Of a DNA stretch of 21,545 nt, positions 15,946 through 21,545 are shown piece after piece. How positions within the stretch are numbered: position 1 is the stretch's first letter; every line of letters begins with the position of its first letter. A program made the translations under genes and the position numbers. The DNA lies in assembly GCA_018676275.1 (NCBI GenBank), contig JABHFC010000097.1, positions 1-21,545 of the forward strand, in the 5' to 3' direction. The notes below the pieces were generated by a model. It was not told where the DNA came from and did not search any database. It saw only the letters and a program-made list of their open reading frames with translations. Origin of the DNA: Gammaproteobacteria bacterium (GTDB taxonomy: Bacteria > Pseudomonadota > Gammaproteobacteria > Eutrophobiales > Eutrophobiaceae).

Positions 15946-17253
15946 TTACCTGTATTCATCAAGTGAAGATAATCGATAGATTAGCAGCGCAGACCTTTTC
16001 ATTTGCTGAGTAAAAGTATTCATATCGGCAATTTCTTCATCAGTATGACCACCTTCTCCCATTAGACCCAGACCGTCCATCGCCATGTCCACGTGTTCCG
16101 CTGTAAATGAAATATCAGCAGCACCCGCCCGACGTGGGTCGACTGCGACGACTTCACCGAAACCTAACTCGAGGCTGATAATGTTATACATGGACAATAG
16201 TTTTTTATTTTCTTCTGTTGGTGCCATTGGTGGATATCCATCTGAAAATACCAATGTAGCTTTCGTATGCGTCAGGTTAGCTGTAACAATACTTTGCATC
16301 TCCTGCCTGGCCATTACTAATTGTTCCGGGGATACTGCTCTTATTCCGCCTGACACCATCACTGATTGCGCTATCACATTACTTTTGCCGAACGCAGACC
16401 AGTGAGAAACTGTTTCGGTTTGTGCAATGTCGGTGCCACCGACTATCAGACCCGGATTAAACGTCAGATTAGGAATTGTTGATAATTTTGTCCTGAATTG
16501 ATCCAGTATTCGCGATGCCTCGAAGATTGCCCCATAACCGATATCGTCTCGAAAAATCTGTGAGGAATGTGCGGGCTTACCGGTAACATTTAATGTCCAG
16601 CGACTGGCACTTCGTCTTGAGATAACAGCGGTCTTTGGATCACCATCACCATCTTCAAATCCAAGAGCAACATCAGCCCATTTTGCTGAATCAATCAGGA
16701 TCTTATTGGCAACGGACTGAGGCGTACCACGGGATTCTTCATCCCCTGTCATCACCACCTGTACACTTATATTATCAAGTACTCCTGCAGCCTGAAGCGC
16801 CCGTAAAATATAAATGATAATCACATCCCCACCCTTCATGTCCGTTGTACCCGGACCTTTCAATTTGTTTCCGGGTAATTCCCCATAACTCTGGAAATGG
16901 CTTTCTTTTGCAAATACGGTATCCAGATGACCAATTAACAATATTTTTAATCCTTTATCTCCTCTTTTGCCGAAAAGATGACCTGCCCGCTTGAATTCAC
17001 CACCATCAACCCAGCTAGTTTCAAAACCGAGTGAATTCAATTCATTAATAAACAGCCCTCCAACTTTCTTCACGCCAGCAAAATTCATCGTGCCACTATT
17101 TATATTTACCGCTTTCTGCAGAAGCATGACGGCTTCAGCTTCCTGACTATCTATATGTCTAAGGATCTTGTTCTCGACAGCATCAGTTGTGGAAAGCGCA
17201 CAAGCAGAACCTGTCAATGTTACAAACAGGATAAAAACAAAGAATTTTTTCAT
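15946..17253 (-). CDS. Secreted M20-family zinc metallopeptidase (glutamate carboxypeptidase type)
   Basis: A 435-residue M20 peptidase with an N-terminal signal peptide (MKKFFVFILFVTLTGSACA, cut about residue 19). The di-zinc site is complete: H109 and D111 in GHLDT, bridging D138 in TTDMKGGD, general base E172 and ligand E173 in GDEESRG, E200/D201 in GFEDGDG, and the last His in GEGGHTDEE. Spacing follows Pseudomonas carboxypeptidase G2 (H112, D141, E175/E176, D200, H385), with the dimerisation lid between about 220 and 335. Family members remove C-terminal amino acids, often glutamate, in the periplasm. The GSAC motif is not a good lipobox. It heads a transcript with the PLP ammonia-lyase, consistent with taking amino acids from peptides and deaminating them. 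Confidence 0.92.
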   Translation of the reverse strand: MKKFFVFILFVTLTGSACALSTTDAVENKILRHIDSQEAEAVMLLQKAVNINSGTMNFAGVKKVGGLFINELNSLGFETSWVDGGEFKRAGHLFGKRGDKGLKILLIGHLDTVFAKESHFQSYGELPGNKLKGPGTTDMKGGDVIIIYILRALQAAGVLDNISVQVVMTGDEESRGTPQSVANKILIDSAKWADVALGFEDGDGDPKTAVISRRSASRWTLNVTGKPAHSSQIFRDDIGYGAIFEASRILDQFRTKLSTIPNLTFNPGLIVGGTDIAQTETVSHWSAFGKSNVIAQSVMVSGGIRAVSPEQLVMARQEMQSIVTANLTHTKATLVFSDGYPPMAPTEENKKLLSMYNIISLELGFGEVVAVDPRRAGAADISFTAEHVDMAMDGLGLMGEGGHTDEEIADMNTFTQQMKRSALLIYRLSSLDEYR

Positions 17254-17343
17254 TTCTCGTCTTCAGTAGATTGTAGATAAGTGAAATGAAAGATTAGCAT
17301 TATCTTCGACACGATGCTTCTGGACATTTGCTATCATGAAGGT

Positions 17344-17565
17344 ATGAATGGAAAAATAATTTCGGAGTCTGTGCTTAGCTGCCCTGAATGTGGACACAAA
17401 CAACAGGAAATAATGCCCGTAAACGCCTGCCTGTGGTTCTATGAGTGTAAAGGCTGCGGCGTGTTACTCAGACCTTTGCATGGAGATTGCTGTGTTTTTT
17501 GCTCTTATGGCAGTGTTCAATGCCCACCGGTTCAGCTCGGAGAAACTGCTTGTTGTCCAAGTTGA
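17344..17565 (+). CDS. GDCCVxC-domain Cys-rich small protein
   Basis: A 73-residue protein from ATG 17344, or 83 residues from the in-frame ATG 17314; neither has a good ribosome site, and the shorter form fits the family better. It belongs to the widespread group annotated 'GDCCVxC domain-containing (seleno)protein'. Cysteine pairs are C13/C16 (CPECG), C35/C38 (CKGCG) and the signature HGDCCVFCSYGSVQCPP (C49, C50, C53). The central MPVNAC-x-WFYEC also matches. The first two CxxC pairs could form a zinc ribbon and the third a metal or redox site. The codon at the signature Cys positions is TGC/TGT, so this is the cysteine form, not a selenoprotein. Function is not established; relatives are often seen near metal-handling genes. 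It is divergent from the M20 peptidase. Confidence 0.8.
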   Translation: MNGKIISESVLSCPECGHKQQEIMPVNACLWFYECKGCGVLLRPLHGDCCVFCSYGSVQCPPVQLGETACCPS

Positions 17566-17729
17566 ACTATTCCGGGATAGCTTTTGTACGATATTAGAAT
17601 AATTTGGATAAATAGCAGCGTATATTCCAGACAATACGCGCAGAAACATTTTATTCATTTTTTATTTGGAACTAAGCCAGGTAATCAAACTCATAAATTT
17701 TATATATTCATCACAAAAATGTAAGAGAT

Positions 17730-18866
17730 ATGCGCGTAAAAAAACAATACCTGTTTAAGAATGCCGTATTACTATTGCTAATTATCGTTATTCCAGTTGT
17801 CATTTCACAGCCTGTTATTGCTGTTACATTAGCAGAGGCTAAAGAGGTTCAGCGAAAAGCAGAAGAATCCCTGGTATTGTTACGTTTAGCACTGGAAGAT
17901 GGTCAGGATGTTTCAGATATCGTGCCGATGATGCAACAGGTGAAGGTTCTTGGTGATGCAAAGAAAATCGGACAGGCCAATGCATTGTTAGATGATATTT
18001 TATTAAGATTCGAACGACTTGCAGTGCCAAATGATCTGGATAGTCAGCAAATATTTCGAAACCCGAAAAAGGTAAGCATTATCGGACTGAAATTCAGTGC
18101 CATGGAACCGTTTATTTCAAGAGATGGGAAATACCTGTTCTTTAACAGTGATAAAAATGACATACCTCACTCAGATAAAAATATTTATTATGCAGAACGT
18201 ATTGACGATCTGACATTTCGATATAAGGGAGAAGTAAAGGGTATAAATTCCGATGTGGTAGATGGCGTACCAACTATGGACAGATATAACAATTTCTATT
18301 ACGTATCAGTAAAAAACTACAACAGGAAGCACGATTTCGTAACTGTATACAGAGGCAAATTCAAGGATGGCTACGTAAAAGATATACGGGCGATCCCCGA
18401 ATTATCATTACAAAAGCCAGGTTGGCTAAATATGGATATTGAAATCAGTGCCGATGGCTTAACCCTGTATTCCACGCAGACCTACTTTGGTGACGGTCCA
18501 CCTCCAACAAAGTCTTACTTTTTTTCCGCAAGTCTGCGAGACAATAAATTTTTTGTAGATGATAATTCGGAAGATATTTTTAGAAATATTAATACTGATG
18601 ATCTGGAGTATGCAGCTTCGATATCCAGTGATGGACTGGAGATATTTTTTACACGAGGCTCAGGTTTTCGTACGTCCCCGAAATTTGCGTCATTTTACGC
18701 TAGTCGATCCGATGTGAATTCGCCTTTTGGAACGCCAGAGCCTATAAAAGCAATCACCGGCTTCGCCGAAGCACCTGCTATTACGGATGAAGGGAAATTA
18801 ATTTACTACCATAAGTTCGACAAAGATCGTTTTTATATCTACGCGCTGGAACGCACAATGCATTAG
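17730..18866 (+). CDS. Secreted PD40 beta-propeller protein (TolB-like), unknown function
   Basis: A 378-residue exported protein. A signal peptide occupies about residues 1-31 (hydrophobic core AVLLLLIIVIPVVI, ending near VIA). Residues 33-96 are helical, possibly coiled coil. From about 120 the chain has repeated PD40-type strands: EPFISRDGKYLFFNSDK (126-142), then DIEISADGLTLYST, AASISSDGLEIFFTRG and APAITDEGKLIYYHK, forming part of a beta-propeller. The 'xxxSxDGxxxxF/Y' pattern is the WD40-like PD40 repeat known from TolB and related periplasmic proteins. No enzyme motif is seen. The 164-bp region before it holds GCGTAT-N10-ATACGC (17618-17639), of unknown meaning. It is convergent with hpd, 25 bp apart. 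Confidence 0.75.
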   Translation: MRVKKQYLFKNAVLLLLIIVIPVVISQPVIAVTLAEAKEVQRKAEESLVLLRLALEDGQDVSDIVPMMQQVKVLGDAKKIGQANALLDDILLRFERLAVPNDLDSQQIFRNPKKVSIIGLKFSAMEPFISRDGKYLFFNSDKNDIPHSDKNIYYAERIDDLTFRYKGEVKGINSDVVDGVPTMDRYNNFYYVSVKNYNRKHDFVTVYRGKFKDGYVKDIRAIPELSLQKPGWLNMDIEISADGLTLYSTQTYFGDGPPPTKSYFFSASLRDNKFFVDDNSEDIFRNINTDDLEYAASISSDGLEIFFTRGSGFRTSPKFASFYASRSDVNSPFGTPEPIKAITGFAEAPAITDEGKLIYYHKFDKDRFYIYALERTMH

Positions 18867-18891
18867 AAGCACTTCCATATTTGGGTATTCC

Positions 18892-19971
18892 CTACGATTC
18901 AGTTTCCAGTACTCCCCTGCGGATCTGATCCCGCTCCATCGATTCAAACAAGGCCTTGAAGTTTCCTTCACCAAAACCTTCATCCTGTTTACGTTGAATG
19001 AATTCAAAAAACACCGGACCGACCATTGTTTCTGAAAATATTTGCAGAAGTAAACGTGGCTGACCATCTCCGGTAGTACCGTCCAGCAATATACCTCTGA
19101 CCTGAAGTTCATCTACTGGTTCTCCATGCCCGGGTAAACGTTCTTCCAGCATTTCGTAATAGGCGTCTGGCGGTGCTGTCATGAAAGGCATGCCTCTTTC
19201 TTTTAACTTGTCCCAACTGGCAAGCAGGTCATCCGTTTCAAGTGCTATATGTTGTATACCTTCGCCATTGTAAGCCATCAGGAATTCTTCAATCTGTCCA
19301 ACGCCCTGAGAAGACTCCTCATTAAGAGGAATACGTATACGTCCATCCGGTGCCGTCATGGCTTTCGAGGTCAGACCAGTGTATTCACCCTTAATATCGA
19401 AATAGCGGATTTCGCGGAAATTAAATATCTTTTCATAAAAATTTGCCCAGTAATCCATCCGACCGCGATAGACATTATGGGTTAAATGGTCGATGACTTT
19501 AAAATCACAACCCTGAGGATGTCTGTCAACTCCATCCAGAAATTCAAAATCAATATCATAAATTGAAGTGCCATCTTCATAACGATCGATAAGATAAAGC
19601 GGAGCTCCACCGATACCTTTAATAGCAGGTAAACGTAACTCCATTGGTCCAACAGGTATTTCGATCGGTTGAGCGCCTAATTCCAGTGCACGTTTGTATG
19701 CTATATGAGCATCCTTCACCCGAAAGGCCATGCCACAGGCACAGGGTCCGTGTTCTTCAGCGAAATAAGCCACATAATTATTTGGTTCTTTATTCAAAAT
19801 AAAATTGATATCACCCTGGCGATACAAATCAACATCCTTGGAGCGATGTTTTGCTACATGCGTGAAGCCCATTAACTCAAACAATGGTTCAAGAATGCCT
19901 GGTTTTGGTGATGCAAACTCTACAAACTCGAAACCATCGAGACCCATCGGATTTTCGAATAAATCTGCCAT
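18892..19971 (-). CDS. hpd: 4-hydroxyphenylpyruvate dioxygenase
   Basis: A 359-residue Fe(II) dioxygenase that converts 4-hydroxyphenylpyruvate to homogentisate, supplying the substrate for HmgA. The iron ligands are H162 in DHLTHNV, H241 in GIQHIAL and E323 in GPVFFEFIQRK, each one residue beyond H161, H240 and E322 of the Pseudomonas fluorescens enzyme. It has two vicinal-oxygen-chelate domains, and the length equals the bacterial family. The ATG at 19971 has GGAG six bases upstream on the minus strand. It is divergent from the second MarR gene across 93 bp holding two copies of the putative operator. The rest of the pathway lies about 12 kb away at 3766-9217, so the regulon is split. Confidence 0.98.
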   Translation of the reverse strand: MADLFENPMGLDGFEFVEFASPKPGILEPLFELMGFTHVAKHRSKDVDLYRQGDINFILNKEPNNYVAYFAEEHGPCACGMAFRVKDAHIAYKRALELGAQPIEIPVGPMELRLPAIKGIGGAPLYLIDRYEDGTSIYDIDFEFLDGVDRHPQGCDFKVIDHLTHNVYRGRMDYWANFYEKIFNFREIRYFDIKGEYTGLTSKAMTAPDGRIRIPLNEESSQGVGQIEEFLMAYNGEGIQHIALETDDLLASWDKLKERGMPFMTAPPDAYYEMLEERLPGHGEPVDELQVRGILLDGTTGDGQPRLLLQIFSETMVGPVFFEFIQRKQDEGFGEGNFKALFESMERDQIRRGVLETES

Positions 19972-19989
19972 GTGCTACTCCATTTAAAG

Positions 19990-20018
19990 CTGATACGGGA
20001 ATTAAAATTGGTTATGAT
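19990..20018 (+). promoter_or_regulatory. Candidate promoter for marR paralogue 2
   Basis: CTGATA (19990-19995) and TATGAT (20013-20018) are separated by 17 bases and fit sigma70 elements moderately well. The predicted start near 20025 falls inside the first palindrome, and the second palindrome covers the ribosome site, a typical layout for autorepression. No equally clear leftward promoter for hpd was found, although it must lie in the same 93 bp. Confidence 0.4.
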
Positions 20019-20038
20019 TTAGTTGCGAGAACAACTAA
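20019..20038. promoter_or_regulatory. Predicted MarR operator 1, hpd/marR intergenic region
   Basis: TTAGTTG (20019-20025) and CAACTAA (20032-20038) are perfect 7-bp arms around 6 bases. The site lies directly downstream of the marR2 candidate -10 element. The same half-site and spacing occur at 20045-20066 and, as TAGTTA/TAACTA, at 5136-5155. Confidence 0.65.
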
Positions 20039-20044
20039 TTGAAT

Positions 20045-20066
20045 ATTAGTTGCAGGAACAACTAAT
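20045..20066. promoter_or_regulatory. Predicted MarR operator 2, overlapping the marR2 ribosome site and start
   Basis: ATTAGTTG (20045-20052) and CAACTAAT (20059-20066) are perfect 8-bp arms around CAGGAA. It is nearly a direct copy of operator 1, with centres 27 bp apart. The AGGA in its centre is the likely Shine-Dalgarno, and its right arm includes the first two bases of the ATG at 20065. Confidence 0.65.
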
Positions 20067-20538
20067 GTCAACATTGAGTCAGAACAATATGAAAAAACAT
20101 CGTAAGCCGCTGAAACTAGAGTCATTTCTTCCCTATCGTCTGTCCCTGCTTTCGAATACGGTGAGTAGTAATATCGCTGCTACCTACCAGGACAAATTCG
20201 GTATCAGCATGCCTGAGTGGCGGATCATGGCGATCCTTGCTGAATATCCAGATATATCCGCGGACGAAGTCTGTCAGCGTACTCGTATCGAAAAATCTGT
20301 TGTCAGTCGAGCTGTAGCCAGGTTGCTCGCCCGTCATCTGCTGGGACGGACTTTTGACGAAAGTGACAAAAGACGTTCCAGCCTGTGTTTATCGGAAACG
20401 GGCCTTACTGTTTACGATGAAGTCATGCCTATTGCTGAATCTTTTGAAAAGAAGTTAATTGAAAAACTCACTAAAGAAGAACGCTTATCTTTATCCATCT
20501 TGCTCGATAAATTACAAAATGAAGCAGAAATTAAATAG
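20065..20538 (+). CDS. MarR-family transcriptional regulator (paralogue 2), divergent from hpd
   Basis: A 157-residue MarR winged-helix protein. ATG 20065 is preferred because AGGA (20054-20057) sits seven bases upstream; an in-frame TTG at 20050 lies inside the operator, and ATG 20089 would match the N-terminus of paralogue 1 better but lacks a clear ribosome site. The domain order is KPLKLESFLPYRLS, FGISMPEWRIMAIL, ISADEVCQRTRIEKSVVSRAV (helix-turn-helix), wing DESDKRRSSLCLSETG and a dimerisation helix. It aligns without gaps to the MarR at 3291-3752. Two palindromes precede it, so autoregulation and control of hpd are likely. The effector is unknown; a pathway intermediate or a related aromatic acid is inferred. 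Confidence 0.92.
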   Translation: MSTLSQNNMKKHRKPLKLESFLPYRLSLLSNTVSSNIAATYQDKFGISMPEWRIMAILAEYPDISADEVCQRTRIEKSVVSRAVARLLARHLLGRTFDESDKRRSSLCLSETGLTVYDEVMPIAESFEKKLIEKLTKEERLSLSILLDKLQNEAEIK

Positions 20539-20551
20539 AGGACAGACCCGA

Positions 20552-21545
20552 TTAATTTCTACTTAATTCAATTCTTTTCCATATATAAAATACGACGGGT
20601 ATCACAAACAATGACAATACCGTTGAACTGATAAGTCCTCCTATCATAGGCGCAGCGACACGGTGCATTACCTCTGATCCTGTTTCTGTAATAAACATAA
20701 CAGGTAACAAACCCGCAATGGTTGAACAACTTGTCATCATAATTGGTCGTACACGCTGACTTGCCGCCTCTATGATTATCTCAGGCAGGACTACCCCTGT
20801 GATTGATTTACCAGAAGACTTAAGTGATTCAATTGATTTATTAAGAAACTCAAGCATTACCACGCCATCTTCAACCGCAATACCCGCTAGAGCGATAAAA
20901 CCTACGCCTACAGCAACGGACAGGTTGTATTCCAGGAAATATAAAAACCATGCCCCGCCACCTAATGCGAAAGGCAGGAAACCCATAATCAACACCACAT
21001 CAGCGACCTTACGGAAATTAAGATAGAGCAACAGGAAAATGATTGTCAGAGTTATAGGCAATACGAATAATAAACGTTCTTTTGCCCGGACCATGTATTC
21101 ATATTGGCCGGACCAGTTAATGGAATACCCTTTAGGCAGGTCAACTGACTTTGCTACTTCTGCACGGGCTTCGTTTACATAGCTACCAAGATCACGATCT
21201 TTGGTATCTACATAAATCCAGCCATTAATTCTGGCGTTCTCACTCTTAATCATCGGCGGACCATCAGCCACCTTTATGGAAGCAACATCACCCAGTGGGA
21301 TTCTGGCACCGGCTGGTGTAATGATCGGTAGTAGACGTAATTGATCGAGAGAGTCACGTATCTTTCTCGGATAGCGAATATTAACCGGATAACGTTCCAG
21401 ACCTTCGACCGTTTCCGTCACATTCATGCCGCCCACTGCTGTGCGTACAATATCCTGAATATCACTTATATTCAGTCCCAACCGAGCTGCATTGACTCTG
21501 TCGATGTCAATTGTAATGTAACGACCACCGGCAACACGTTCGGCA
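20552..21545 (-). CDS. CusA/CzcA-type heavy-metal RND efflux pump, C-terminal part (runs off window)
   Basis: About 331 C-terminal residues of an inner-membrane HME-RND transporter that normally has about 1040; the frame is open to the window edge, so this is a partial gene, not a broken one. The visible part starts ERVAGGRYITIDIDRVNAAR in the periplasmic pore region, continues through LGLNISDIQDIVRTAVGG and the docking segment, and then five to six membrane helices. The helix GFIALAGIAVEDGVVMLEFL carries the acidic residue of the proton relay typical of CusA-like pumps. The VAGGRYI and NISDIQ patterns favour the Cu/Ag (CusA) branch over Czc. It converges on marR2 with 13 bp between and probably belongs to a separate cus-type operon to the right. 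Confidence 0.93.
   Translation of the reverse strand, partial: AERVAGGRYITIDIDRVNAARLGLNISDIQDIVRTAVGGMNVTETVEGLERYPVNIRYPRKIRDSLDQLRLLPIITPAGARIPLGDVASIKVADGPPMIKSENARINGWIYVDTKDRDLGSYVNEARAEVAKSVDLPKGYSINWSGQYEYMVRAKERLLFVLPITLTIIFLLLYLNFRKVADVVLIMGFLPFALGGGAWFLYFLEYNLSVAVGVGFIALAGIAVEDGVVMLEFLNKSIESLKSSGKSITGVVLPEIIIEAASQRVRPIMMTSCSTIAGLLPVMFITETGSEVMHRVAAPMIGGLISSTVLSLFVIPVVFYIWKRIELSRN

Noticed and set aside
17563..17585. CTATT-CCGG-GATAG followed by CTTTTG as a terminator of the GDCCVxC gene
   Set aside because: The stem is only five pairs including a wobble, and the T-run is four bases, too weak to call.
17618..17639. GCGTAT-N10-ATACGC inverted repeat upstream of the propeller gene as an operator
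   Set aside because: Short arms, wide spacer, no second copy and no neighbouring regulator; noted only in the gene entry.

Overview
The window looks like chromosomal DNA of a moderately AT-rich, Gram-negative, aerobic proteobacterium, probably a gammaproteobacterium. The grounds are an outer-membrane porin ending in Phe, a periplasmic c-type cytochrome, an HME-RND efflux pump, MarR regulators and a full aerobic homogentisate pathway. I cannot name the genus. I recognise no tRNA, rRNA, CRISPR array, insertion sequence or phage gene.

Layout. Positions 1-1430 hold a broken junction: the start of a DUF442-type (beta-lactamase-hydrolase-like) reading frame runs out of frame into a gamma-glutamyltransferase that lacks its N-terminal third. 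Next is a tungsten/molybdenum aldehyde:ferredoxin oxidoreductase (AOR) family gene (1510-3222). The first tyrosine-catabolism block follows. Leftward are hmgA (homogentisate dioxygenase) and a MarR regulator. Rightward are fumarylacetoacetase, maleylacetoacetate isomerase, an alpha/beta hydrolase, then both subunits of a 3-oxoacid CoA-transferase and an EamA exporter. The middle (10280-18866) is mixed: a three-gene leftward operon (Sm-like periplasmic protein, berberine-bridge-type flavoprotein, alpha/beta hydrolase), a cytochrome c'-like protein with a DcaP-like porin, a secreted M20 peptidase with a PLP ammonia-lyase, a GDCCVxC Cys-rich protein and a PD40 propeller protein. The second tyrosine block (18892-20538) is hpd (4-hydroxyphenylpyruvate dioxygenase) divergent from a second MarR gene. 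The window ends inside a CusA-like metal efflux pump.

How the genes work together. The encoded steps convert 4-hydroxyphenylpyruvate to homogentisate (Hpd), maleylacetoacetate (HmgA), fumarylacetoacetate (MaiA), then fumarate plus acetoacetate (Fah). The CoA-transferase activates acetoacetate for thiolysis. Only the tyrosine aminotransferase and a thiolase are not seen.

The most interesting signal is regulatory. The two MarR proteins are paralogues, one in each block. Both divergent promoter regions carry palindromes of the same form, TAGTT(A/G)-N6-(T/C)AACTA: one inside the spacer of a near-consensus hmgA promoter and two between hpd and its MarR gene, the second covering that gene's Shine-Dalgarno and start codon. 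This suggests a split homogentisate regulon read by one or both MarR paralogues. A different perfect inverted repeat beside the hmgA operator may mark a second regulator.
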